Part shown: one piece after another, positions 32,585 to 39,840 of the stretch
Numbering within the stretch: position 1 is the first letter of the stretch
How the letters are laid out: every line of letters begins with the position of its first letter
Assembly (NCBI GenBank): GCA_024281055.1
Contig: JAMXLF010000035.1
Span: 124,001 to 188,000 of the forward strand
Source of the DNA: Geobacteraceae bacterium
Lineage (GTDB): Bacteria > Desulfobacterota > Desulfuromonadia > Geobacterales > Geobacteraceae
Direction of reading: 5' to 3'
DNA: 64,000 nucleotides
The notes under the pieces: generated by a model
What the model saw: only the letters and a program-made list of their open reading frames with translations
Database searches by the model: none
Told to the model about the DNA's origin: nothing
Translations under genes and position numbers: made by a program

Positions 32585-33892
32585 CTATATCGCCTCCACC
32601 ACCTCGGCCGTGACCATCGCCTCCTTCAACGCATACGCCTTGTTGATCGCCTTGACCGCATAGAGATTGACGAGGCCGGGATAGGCGATACTGATGGTGC
32701 GGCCCTGGCCGTCATTGGAAGCGAGACGCCGGGAAAGGGCCTCTATGGCGTCGGGGGTGAAGATATCGTCGATCTTTGCGCCGATCCGCTCAAACTTGAA
32801 CTTCAAATAGGCAGGCATGTTATCGCCCAGCCCCTGGATTTCGGCAACCTGGGCGCGCTGGGTCACTTCGCGCAGGTCAGGGTGCAGCCGCTCGTCGAAA
32901 TACTCGTACAGCTCGGGTTGGCCGATCAAGATGATGGAGAGAAGTTTCTTGAAGCCGTCCTCGAACTCGTAGATCTGCTTCAGGTACTTAAAGGCGACCT
33001 TTGTGAGGTTCTGCGCCTCCTCGATGATGATAACGTGCCGGTGGCCGTTACGAACCCGATCGGTCAAGAGTTTTTCGACCTGGCGCACCTTGTCCTCGAC
33101 TTTGTTCTTTGGGACCTCGCTGGAGATGTCCTTGATGATGGCGTCGCACAGGTTGTTCGCGTTGATGCGCGATTTCTGTTTGTCCTTTTCGCTGCCACGA
33201 CTATCGTTTACCTTGGATGAGCGGGGGTAGATGACGGAGTTCTTGCTGTCCTTGATGAGGGTCTCCACCAGTTTCTTCCGCATGATCGACTTACCTGCCT
33301 GTACTTCGCCGATGACGGCGACGAACCCGCAGTGCAAGGCGGCATCCTCCATGATCGCCTCCATGAAGCGGTGCTCCTCACTGAGGTAGATATCCTTTTC
33401 GCTGCGGATTTCGTTCTGGAACGGATTCCGGAAAAGCCTGAACTGTTTCATAGCTCCCGGGTGTAATGCTTCTGCCATGTTCGCACCTCCTTCAATGATT
33501 GTTGGATCTCCCATCACAAGTTTGCTTCTCTGTATGCCTGCCTGCGTTCTGCCTATGTGTCCGGACAGCTGCCTCATGCGCAGATCATCGCCCAACGGCA
33601 GCCAGATATCCGTGAGCTTCCTACCGTTCTTTAACAGCCATTCGAAAACATTGTCCCGCTTCGGGCAGCTCTGGAGAAACGCTTCCATTTTTCCCTTGAA
33701 CTGCGGGGTCTCGGAAGGGATATATCCCCTATTGAGACAGGAATTGATTGCAGAGCGGGAAACATCAAGGGCATCAGCGATCTCCCCCTGGCTTATGTCG
33801 CAGTCGACTACCAGCTTCTTCAGCCAGATCGGCTCGAACGGCATCTGGGTGACTATCGTTCCCGTCGTCTTTTTGCGTCCAGGTTTCGCCAC
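32585..33892 (-). CDS. MuB-like transposition AAA+ ATPase, 435 aa
   Basis: The N-terminal 60 residues form a helix-turn-helix (SQGEIADALDVSRSAINSCL), as in MuB. The ATPase part has Walker A GEVQAGKS near residue 199, Walker B HVIIIEEAQ near residue 287 and a sensor-like LIGQPEL. It is of the ExeA-like branch of AAA+ proteins. MuB binds target DNA, activates MuA and provides target immunity. The start is GTG with AAGGGGG upstream; it follows a 65-residue gene after the transposase, the MuA-MuB order. Confidence 0.85.
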   Translation of the reverse strand: MAKPGRKKTTGTIVTQMPFEPIWLKKLVVDCDISQGEIADALDVSRSAINSCLNRGYIPSETPQFKGKMEAFLQSCPKRDNVFEWLLKNGRKLTDIWLPLGDDLRMRQLSGHIGRTQAGIQRSKLVMGDPTIIEGGANMAEALHPGAMKQFRLFRNPFQNEIRSEKDIYLSEEHRFMEAIMEDAALHCGFVAVIGEVQAGKSIMRKKLVETLIKDSKNSVIYPRSSKVNDSRGSEKDKQKSRINANNLCDAIIKDISSEVPKNKVEDKVRQVEKLLTDRVRNGHRHVIIIEEAQNLTKVAFKYLKQIYEFEDGFKKLLSIILIGQPELYEYFDERLHPDLREVTQRAQVAEIQGLGDNMPAYLKFKFERIGAKIDDIFTPDAIEALSRRLASNDGQGRTISIAYPGLVNLYAVKAINKAYALKEAMVTAEVVEAI

Positions 33893-33902
33893 GTTCGCCC
33901 CC

Positions 33903-34100
33903 TTACGCCGCCCGCGCGATCAGCTCGCAGCTGGCGGGATCGATATATTCCCGCCGGGGCTTGATGTGTTCGTTCACGTACTCGATCTGGATCTTCTTTT
34001 TGCCAATCGCCGTGACCGTCGCCTCTTCCGTCTCGAACTGGACGCTGTAGACGTCGCACCGATCGCCCAGCTCTATTTCCATGCCGTCCCTGTACATCAT
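33903..34100 (-). CDS. Small phage protein between transposase and MuB-like genes, 65 aa
   Basis: This beta-rich small protein (MEIELGDRCDVYSVQFETEE, then KKIQIEYVNEHIKPRREYID) has AGGAGGTG before ATG 34100. It lies in the transposition operon and may assist it. Family not recognised. Confidence 0.6.
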   Translation of the reverse strand: MMYRDGMEIELGDRCDVYSVQFETEEATVTAIGKKKIQIEYVNEHIKPRREYIDPASCELIARAA

Positions 34101-34122
34101 GCTCGCACCTCCTTGATAAATT

Positions 34123-34159
34123 CCCTCCCTCGCCCTCTGGGAGAGGGCCGGGGTGAGGG
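34123..34159. repeat. REP-like repeat next to the transposase gene
   Basis: CCCTCCCTCGCCCTCTGGGA and GGCCGGGGTGAGGG form a GC-rich hairpin, related to the element inserted in gemA. It touches the 3' end of the transposase gene. Confidence 0.65.
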
Positions 34160-35836
34160 CTATAAAACCTGCGCCTGCTTATCCCGCCAATCTCCGCCCT
34201 TGGCGATTGCCTCCACTACCAGAACCACCTTCGCAGCCTCGATGGTGGTACCGAACTCAGCCCGCAGCTCTTTATTAAGGTCGGGGGTGAGAAGATTATC
34301 CTCCGCTAGCCGCTCCAGAAGCCGCATGATAGGCACTCTCACCGGCTCAACCGGACGGGCCAGCTCAATGGCCGTGCCGCGCTTGGGGAATACCGCCAGG
34401 TTGTCCACCTTGTCAGCAAACCCTTCGAAGGCGTTAAGGCCATAGAAGGGGGTTTCCTTCTTGCGGTTCGGCTCCTGGGTACCATAGGCCAGCTCATCCA
34501 TGCGCTTGTTCGCTTTCTGGGTAGCCGTCTCTGGCTGGGCCTTGAAGTTCTCGCCAATGATGGCGGCATTAGCCGAAAAGCCGCCAAGCTCGGCGGGAAG
34601 CTTCTCGATGGCGCGTGCCTCGAACCGGTTGTTTTCGTGGGCGATGATGACAATCCCTTCGCGCCACTTATAGAGGTTCTTGATGACGGTCACTTTCGCC
34701 CCGGCCGGGATACCGAAACCGCGCAGGCTGAATTCCTTGCCCTGGAAGGAGATGCGGCCGTTCGTAACGGTGCGGGTCTCTTCCGGCTTGTCGAGGAGAT
34801 CGACCAGCTCGGCCCGCTCGGGCAGCTCGCGAATCTGCTCGGTGGTGATCCGCATCCAGAGAGAAAGGCGGCTATACCCGTGGCGACTGTGCCGTTTCGT
34901 GGCGTTGTACCAGAGGCAGAACCCGAACGCCTTGCGGTTCAACTCCTCGACGGAGTTGGCCGGATCGACGCGGAGCCGCGTCTCGAACCATTCCTCCCAG
35001 ATGTTGTGAGTCACCTCGACTGAGCCCTGACGGCGGGAATTCCCGACAAGGCCGGGGAGGATGTCGACTCCGATCCCTTCCCAGAAAGGGAGTCCCATCG
35101 CCTTCGCCTTCGCCCGACAACCGCCGTCCATGAGCATCAGGAGCGGAGCGCCGCGGAACGGCATGCGCGGGTCTGATTTCACCTCCCAGGCGCAGCAGAG
35201 GAAGTCGAACAGATTCTCCGCTGTCTCCCCGGCGGAGACGTAGTATTTGACGAAGAAGAAGCCGGTGAAATGATCGGTGAGGATGTAGCGCTGAAGCGGG
35301 GTTTTGACCTTCTTGAAATTCTCTACCTTGTTCTTGTAGAACTCATCATCGGGCATCCGCTGCAGGCCGCTTTCGTCAAGGTAGAACTGGATACAGGTGG
35401 AAACGTCGACCTCGTGCACATGGTTGGGATGAAGGCTCCGCATTTCCGTGTGCGGAGTGGCGCTGTTCTGGTGGTTTTTGCTCATTTGCCGCTCCCGAAG
35501 GTTTTTCTGCACCGTGCCGATTGACACCTTGCCGCGGGTGGTAAGGCCGTTGTCGATAGCGAACTCCAGGGCATTTTCCACCGGCGAGATCACCCCTTTG
35601 CTCTCACGCCGCGTGACGCGGAGAAAAGCGCCGACCGCGTCAAGCTCCTCGTCGGACATGGAACGATTTCCCTTGTCCTTGCGCACTTTCCGGCCGCTAT
35701 CGAAGCTGTGCTGTTTCGCGATCCGCATCATGTGCTCATATGAATAGGGGTGCTCAACCTGGTACTTCTCAATGATCGCCCGGCGCTCGCGCGGCTTTGC
35801 TTCCTTCAATTCAAACGCCATGTCCCGTTGCCACAT
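34160..35836 (-). CDS. MuA-like DDE transposase, 558 aa
   Basis: An RNase H-like integrase core shows the DDE triad: Asp in HEVDVST (about residue 143), Asp in LMDGG (about 235) and Glu in QGSVEVTH (about 272). The N-terminus should bind phage ends; the C-terminus after residue 400 is helical and charged as in Mu transposase tails that contact MuB. The start at 35836 has GAGGG upstream. It performs strand transfer for integration and replicative transposition. The MuB-like ATPase follows two genes downstream. Confidence 0.85.
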   Translation of the reverse strand: MWQRDMAFELKEAKPRERRAIIEKYQVEHPYSYEHMMRIAKQHSFDSGRKVRKDKGNRSMSDEELDAVGAFLRVTRRESKGVISPVENALEFAIDNGLTTRGKVSIGTVQKNLRERQMSKNHQNSATPHTEMRSLHPNHVHEVDVSTCIQFYLDESGLQRMPDDEFYKNKVENFKKVKTPLQRYILTDHFTGFFFVKYYVSAGETAENLFDFLCCAWEVKSDPRMPFRGAPLLMLMDGGCRAKAKAMGLPFWEGIGVDILPGLVGNSRRQGSVEVTHNIWEEWFETRLRVDPANSVEELNRKAFGFCLWYNATKRHSRHGYSRLSLWMRITTEQIRELPERAELVDLLDKPEETRTVTNGRISFQGKEFSLRGFGIPAGAKVTVIKNLYKWREGIVIIAHENNRFEARAIEKLPAELGGFSANAAIIGENFKAQPETATQKANKRMDELAYGTQEPNRKKETPFYGLNAFEGFADKVDNLAVFPKRGTAIELARPVEPVRVPIMRLLERLAEDNLLTPDLNKELRAEFGTTIEAAKVVLVVEAIAKGGDWRDKQAQVL

Positions 35837-35894
35837 ATCGCCCTCACTTCAAGAGGATTTCATTTCATCATTCAACCTTCATCATTCAACCTTG

Positions 35895-37013
35895 TTACTT
35901 GAACCCGTTCTCCTTTTCCCATTCGGAGAAATCCTCCAGGAGCCCAGGAATCATGGCGGCGTCGCCAACTTGGGCGACGACAGTGTCGTACAAAGCATTT
36001 GCCTGCATCTTGATGGTATCGATGGCGGCAATAACCGCCGTCTTCATACGGATGGTCATATCGGCGGGAATGATGTTGTCCTCGGCGTTGGGATCGAGGG
36101 CGATAAGGGCGCCCTGGGCGAGATCGCGGAAGCCGGCGACGCGGGTAATGAAGCCGTCCTCTTCAAGGGAGAGCCCGCGGGCCTCGGCCTTCTTGGCGTA
36201 CTGGTCGTTTTCCTTCTGCAGGTTGACAATGGCCTTGTGGTTGAGGTCCTGGACGCGCTTGTGCGCTTTCTTCTCTGCTTCGAATTCTTCCTTGATCTGC
36301 GCCTGTGTTTCTATGACCTGTTCGATGGCGGCCTGGAGGTCTTCCTTGTGATCGGCGTCCAGCGGGATGCTTTCCTCGCCAATTCGAACACATTCGGCGT
36401 CGATGGTGATGGTGCCGTCGTGGGTGAGGTAACGAAGCTTGCGGAGATCGCGGTAACCGAGAGATAAACCGCCGACGTTGGCGAGAAACTGCTCTCCGAA
36501 TGTGGCAATATTCAACAGATCCTCGTCAACCTTCTGACGGGATAACCCCACGGATTTGCAGAAATCTTCCCACGTTCCAATGCCGGGCAGATCGCGATAA
36601 ACCTTCGATTCTTTGACTTGCTTCAGCCAGACCAAACCGCCGACGTTGGCGAAATCTGCGATCATCTTGACCGTCTTTATCTGGCCGATCATCTCGTGAC
36701 ATTGAGCAATCCGTTGCTCCCGATCCGTCTGCTGCTCTTCTTTGATCCGCTCCAGGTTGCGCTCCTCTTCAACGACCGTCAGCGCGGTCTTTGTATCCAC
36801 ATCGGTGCCTTTTCTCCCCACGTTTTCCTCCTCAGTTTTTTTGTTGAGAACATGAGCCCGCTTCACCAGCTCCTTTTCGGGCAGTGTGTAATAACACATC
36901 TGGCGGCCATTGCAGGTATCTGCACATTTCTCGCAGCAGCGCTCACAATGGGGCCGTGCGCTGCTACAAAGACGGCAGGCGAGCAATTTGGCTGCAAACG
37001 ACAGCTCCGCCAT
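35895..37013 (-). CDS. Early phage protein with N-terminal Cys cluster and coiled coil, 372 aa
   Basis: The first 45 residues carry nine Cys (CRLCSSARPHCERCCEKC and further), suggesting a zinc or Fe-S site. Residues about 60-110 and 230-300 are coiled-coil. A central segment (GLVWLKQVKESKVYRDLPGI, then TWEDFCKSVGLSRQKVDEDL) resembles a DNA-binding or ParB-like helical region. A GTG with GAGGAAAAC upstream near residue 64 could start a shorter form lacking the Cys cluster. The gene begins right after the HTH gene stop (TAGATG). Function unknown. Confidence 0.6.
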   Translation of the reverse strand: MAELSFAAKLLACRLCSSARPHCERCCEKCADTCNGRQMCYYTLPEKELVKRAHVLNKKTEEENVGRKGTDVDTKTALTVVEEERNLERIKEEQQTDREQRIAQCHEMIGQIKTVKMIADFANVGGLVWLKQVKESKVYRDLPGIGTWEDFCKSVGLSRQKVDEDLLNIATFGEQFLANVGGLSLGYRDLRKLRYLTHDGTITIDAECVRIGEESIPLDADHKEDLQAAIEQVIETQAQIKEEFEAEKKAHKRVQDLNHKAIVNLQKENDQYAKKAEARGLSLEEDGFITRVAGFRDLAQGALIALDPNAEDNIIPADMTIRMKTAVIAAIDTIKMQANALYDTVVAQVGDAAMIPGLLEDFSEWEKENGFK

Positions 37014-37316
37014 CTAGCTCCCCTCCTCCAGGGTCTGAATATCCCGCTCGATCCGGTCCCGCTGCCCCTCCAGGAGCGCCTTTTTCCGCGCCCAGATCGT
37101 GGCCGCCCCCATGCCGAGCTCGAACCCGCCGCCGACCTGACGCACGTAGTTCTTGTCCTGCAGCGTGATCAGGTGACACATCACCGTCGCCGTGGGCAAC
37201 TGTACCGCCTTGGCGATATCCGGCCCGGTGGCCGGTTCCTTCTGAGTGGCCAGGAATTCCAGAACCTCCAGGGCCTTGATTACTGCTTCGATTCGTCTGT
37301 AGCTCGATGCTGCCAT
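37014..37316 (-). CDS. IclR-type winged-helix protein, 100 aa
   Basis: Residues about 10-75 match the IclR N-terminal DNA-binding domain (ALEVLEFLATQKEPATGPDI, then LPTATVMCHLITLQDKNYV). No effector domain is present, as is usual for phage versions. An AGGAGG site precedes ATG 37316. It may control the early promoter. Confidence 0.65.
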   Translation of the reverse strand: MAASSYRRIEAVIKALEVLEFLATQKEPATGPDIAKAVQLPTATVMCHLITLQDKNYVRQVGGGFELGMGAATIWARKKALLEGQRDRIERDIQTLEEGS

Positions 37317-37327
37317 GTTCGCACCTC

Positions 37328-37759
37328 CTACTTGATTCCGCGTTTCGCGCGGATATGCTGACTCTCAGCCTGCAATTCCCGAATCTTTTCCTCCACCCTC
37401 GCCAGTCGGATCAGATCCCGATCCTCCGGGTTGAGCACGTCGCTCCCCAGGGGTTCCAGGAGGTAGCGAAAAACCTCCAGCGAACCGGTCACATGACAAA
37501 AGGCGACCAGGGCGTCAGCCGGCGGCCGGTAGGCAGCATCGCTCGACACGTACTTGTCGAGCATATCTTTTGACAACTCGCGACCGGTAAGGCGGCTGAT
37601 CTGCATCGCTACCACATGTCGGTTGTGGCCGTTCATCTCCCGCGACATCAACTGCTTCAGGCCGAGCAATATATCGAATATCCCATCAGGCATTGACATA
37701 TCAAACAACCCCGGCTGCCCTGATAATCCCCTGTCAGTTTTCGCGTTTCGTTTAGACAT
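37328..37759 (-). CDS. Early phage protein of unknown function, 143 aa
   Basis: The helical product contains GRELSKDMLDKYVSSDAAYR and PADALVAFCHVTGSLEVFRY. Proteins of this pattern occur near the repressor in other transposable prophages. A C-terminal coiled coil is likely (RLARVEEKIRELQAESQHIR). The start has GAGG upstream. Confidence 0.65.
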   Translation of the reverse strand: MSKRNAKTDRGLSGQPGLFDMSMPDGIFDILLGLKQLMSREMNGHNRHVVAMQISRLTGRELSKDMLDKYVSSDAAYRPPADALVAFCHVTGSLEVFRYLLEPLGSDVLNPEDRDLIRLARVEEKIRELQAESQHIRAKRGIK

Positions 37760-37817
37760 GACGCCTCACTTTTTTACTGTTAGGATCAACTCAAATTTGA
37801 TATACAGAGGTGAATAT

Positions 37818-38048
37818 TTATGCAGCCACAGGCATTTCTGGGTCTTCCTCATCGGGCCAAAGCTCTGAAACAGACACACCGCACGCTTCGGCAATTGCCC
37901 TGCGGATACGGTGGCCAACGCGCCGGCCCGTGACGACAAAGGTGACATAACCTTCGGAGACTTTTTCCTTTTCCGCGATCTGCGCCTGGGTCACCCCGTG
38001 AAGCATCATAGTGGCGCGTATCTTGCGGTACTGAGCTGTATTGGTCAT
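37818..38048 (-). CDS. Ner/Cro-like HTH regulator, 76 aa
   Basis: The protein is a single HTH domain (RKIRATMMLHGVTQAQIAEK, then EGYVTFVVTGRRVGHRIRRA). It is divergent from the CI-type repressor and heads the early operon, the place of Ner in Mu and Cro in lambdoid phages. It probably represses lysogenic or early transcription. GAGG lies before ATG 38048. Confidence 0.75.
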   Translation of the reverse strand: MTNTAQYRKIRATMMLHGVTQAQIAEKEKVSEGYVTFVVTGRRVGHRIRRAIAEACGVSVSELWPDEEDPEMPVAA

Positions 38049-38129
38049 GGCAAGGCCCTCTTTTTTTTCGGGTCAAGTGTCAAAGTTGTATTGCGTCAAG
38101 AATGTTAGACAATTGAATACATCTTAATT
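38049..38129. promoter_or_regulatory. Lysis-lysogeny switch region between Ner-like and CI-type genes
   Basis: This 81-bp AT-rich gap separates divergent regulators. For the minus strand, TTGTCT and TACAAC spaced by 16 bp form a plausible promoter. Repeated TCAAG/TCAAA motifs (about 38073, 38079, 38095) may be operator half-sites. The plus-strand promoter is not clear. Confidence 0.55.
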
Positions 38130-38624
38130 ATGCAAATGTCAATAAAAAAATATGCAAAAGTCCACGAACGTCTTGAGGCTGTGATAAACTATTATGGTCT
38201 CAAGGGTTATCCAGCGTTGGCCAAATTTCTCGACGTTCCATACCAGACTGTAATGGCATGGAAAAAGCGCGGGAGCATCGGAGACTACGCCTCGTTCATG
38301 GACAAATGTCCAGGCATCAGTTTGGAGTGGTTAAAAACTGGGGATGGTGAGATGTTTCCTGGTGGGGGCGAGCGAGCTTCGACTATACAGACGGTTAATG
38401 ATGTAACCAAGAAATACGAAGTGGTAAAAATCCATCGAGAGTTGTTGCCGTGGGAAGCGGAGCTGCTTGACGCATTGAAAATATTTCCCGATGCACGTGA
38501 AGCTATGGAGGCGTTTTTACAACTCCCTCCCCGTAAGCAAAAAATCTACCTGGGCAAATTACTTGAAGAAGTAGAGAAATTGCAGGGGGAGGGAGAGCTC
38601 GTACCACCGTGCGTCAGGGATTGA
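38130..38624 (+). CDS. CI-type phage repressor, 164 aa
   Basis: Residues about 10-75 match the Bacteriophage CI repressor HTH family (LEAVINYYGLKGYPALAKFL, then YASFMDKCPGISLEWLKTGD). There is no S24 peptidase domain, so RecA-stimulated self-cleavage is not expected; length also argues against it. The C-terminal part is helical. No good ribosome site lies before ATG 38130 or the alternative ATG at 38136, so the message may be leaderless or weakly translated. It should maintain lysogeny. Confidence 0.8.
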   Translation: MQMSIKKYAKVHERLEAVINYYGLKGYPALAKFLDVPYQTVMAWKKRGSIGDYASFMDKCPGISLEWLKTGDGEMFPGGGERASTIQTVNDVTKKYEVVKIHRELLPWEAELLDALKIFPDAREAMEAFLQLPPRKQKIYLGKLLEEVEKLQGEGELVPPCVRD

Positions 38625-38751
38625 TCTGGCGCTTATGGAGAAGCACCAGGGCGATCGCCGCCGACTGCGTGACTGGTGGCAGCGGCATTTCGCTGATTTT
38701 ATCGATAACCTGCATTTTTTCGCATACTTCACAAGATGTACAGTTCCTCAT
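38614..38751 (-). CDS. Small Cys-containing protein antisense to the repressor end, 45 aa
   Basis: ATG 38751 has AGGAGGCC upstream, a strong ribosome site. The product begins MRNCTSCEVCEKMQVIDKIS with three Cys. The gene converges on the repressor and overlaps its 3' end by 11 bp, so transcription could interfere with repressor expression. Confidence 0.55.
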   Translation of the reverse strand: MRNCTSCEVCEKMQVIDKISEMPLPPVTQSAAIALVLLHKRQINP

Positions 38752-38794
38752 GATGGCCTCCTTTGATAACAAAATATGGTTAAACGATATTATG

Positions 38795-38809
38795 ATTGTG
38801 TGACACAAT
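38795..38809. promoter_or_regulatory. 15-bp perfect palindrome between two divergent small genes
   Basis: ATTGTGTGACACAAT is a 7-1-7 perfect inverted repeat in the AT-rich 83-bp gap between the genes starting at 38751 (-) and 38835 (+). It looks like an operator for a dimeric repressor. Confidence 0.6.
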
Positions 38810-38834
38810 ATGGCGCGGCTTTAGGAGGGTAAAT

Positions 38835-39200
38835 ATGAACTGCATTGGATGTGACACACCTATCCCACAAGGAAAAAAGGAATGCCCGATGTGTGGGGCC
38901 AAGGTTACAATCGCAACGTGCCTTCCAAGCACACCTTCCCAATCTCCAATTGTCCAAACCGTTTCAGAAGTCCATCATCATCACCACGTCACACAGGATC
39001 AGCCTGTTCTTATCGAAAAGACCTCCAAAAAGTGGAAAAAGCTATATCTTTGGGCATGGCTGTTCATTTTTCTCGGGGTGGTATCATGTTCCGGAGGATC
39101 CGGATCACCTGGAGCTTATCAGTTTTCCGGAATTTGCTGGGTAATCGGAATTGCAATTTATATATATGCTCGTTTTGGTGCCTGGTGGCATCACGGATAA
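38835..39200 (+). CDS. Zinc-ribbon membrane protein of the lysogeny module, 121 aa
   Basis: The start at 38835 follows AGGAGG. The N-terminus is a zinc ribbon (CIGC...CPMC, residues about 3-22), then a His-rich stretch, then two hydrophobic segments (LWAWLFIFLGVVSC and GICWVIGIAIYIYARF). A cytoplasmic zinc domain with membrane anchor at the prophage end suggests a role in superinfection immunity or host change, by position only. Confidence 0.6.
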   Translation: MNCIGCDTPIPQGKKECPMCGAKVTIATCLPSTPSQSPIVQTVSEVHHHHHVTQDQPVLIEKTSKKWKKLYLWAWLFIFLGVVSCSGGSGSPGAYQFSGICWVIGIAIYIYARFGAWWHHG

Positions 39201-39212
39201 TTTGGAGGTATC

Positions 39213-39548
39213 ATGAAAAAACGAACAAAGATTTTCTTATACGTACTCGTTGCAGCTATTGTTTTTGCTGTTTTGATGGAAAGTGTAAAGACTGGCCCAG
39301 CTGTACTGGTGAAGACGTTTATTGTTTTCGGCTTCGGCTGGTTGGTATGGCGCATTATCCTTTTTATCAGAAACCTTTTACGCCCGACTGCTGAAGCATT
39401 GGAACCAATTGCAGCCAAGGTAAATCCCAGCCTCGAAAAACTGAATAATCATGTGGATCAATCTCTGCGTGATGCTGGGTTAGGTAAAATTGCTGACGCA
39501 AATAAGACTTTTCAGAAGGGAATAGAAGGTTTCCTGAAAAAGAAATGA
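39213..39548 (+). CDS. Membrane protein of the lysogeny module, 111 aa
   Basis: Two transmembrane segments occupy about residues 7-25 and 33-52 (IFLYVLVAAIVFAVLM and TFIVFGFGWLVWRIILFI), followed by a helical, amphipathic C-terminus. GGAGGT precedes ATG 39213. It starts 12 bp after the zinc-ribbon gene, so the two form one unit. A short hairpin follows the stop. Confidence 0.6.
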   Translation: MKKRTKIFLYVLVAAIVFAVLMESVKTGPAVLVKTFIVFGFGWLVWRIILFIRNLLRPTAEALEPIAAKVNPSLEKLNNHVDQSLRDAGLGKIADANKTFQKGIEGFLKKK

Positions 39549-39570
39549 GGGGCAAACCCCGCCCCTCATA
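39546..39570 (+). terminator. Possible terminator after the lysogeny module
   Basis: GAGGGGC and GCCCCTC form a seven-base stem with a seven-base loop directly at the stop codon. There is no good T-run, so efficiency is uncertain. Confidence 0.4.
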
Positions 39571-39703
39571 AAAGTCAAAACCAGGCCCGCGATCGATATC
39601 AAAAACAATCGAATCGCGACGCGCGGCCGACACATCAAAACCATTTTGATTTTGTCCCGATTTTCCTCCAAATGTCACCCTTCCGTAAAGCATCGTAAAC
39701 CTC

Positions 39704-39765
39704 ATTATGACATTTCCTGCACCCTTATTATGACGTCCCCTATAAGCGCCCCTATTTCATTGACA
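39704..39765. other. Candidate prophage right terminus with transposase-site repeats
   Basis: Read inward on the minus strand, the sequence begins TGTCAATGAAATAGG, then CGTCATAATAAGG and TGTCATAATGAGG, each about 20-30 bp apart. TG at the tip and spaced copies of a common motif are typical of Mu-type phage ends. The gap 39571-39703 holds no gene that I can support. Confidence 0.5.
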
Positions 39766-39840
39766 CCCCCCGGAACCCGTGGTAAGTATCTTATCCATTT
39801 TCAGAATGTTCTTATTTATTAGATTAAGCCCGGGAGCACC

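Larger units (their letters stand above)
1..39765. mobile_element. Mu-type transposable prophage with podovirus-like structural genes (left end outside window)
   Basis: The segment carries a CI-type repressor, Ner-like HTH, DDE transposase, MuB-like ATPase, GemA and a Gam-like protein, followed by terminase, portal, scaffold, capsid, nozzle and fibre genes, almost all on the minus strand. The right boundary is inferred from a TG/CA-type terminus preceded by repeated ATTATGAC motifs and from the switch to ordinary host genes with the chemoreceptor at 39841. No lysis gene was recognised, so lysis functions and the other phage end probably lie beyond position 1. All major cistrons are open, apart from one small gene with an amber codon, so the prophage may still be functional. 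Confidence 0.85.

Noticed and set aside
38130-38624. Self-cleaving LexA-type repressor
   Set aside because: The HTH is of CI type but no S24 peptidase Ser-Lys pair or cleavage site is seen and the protein is short.
39367-39705. 112-codon minus-strand frame at the prophage end
   Set aside because: It overlaps the plus-strand membrane gene with a better ribosome site and runs through the terminator region.
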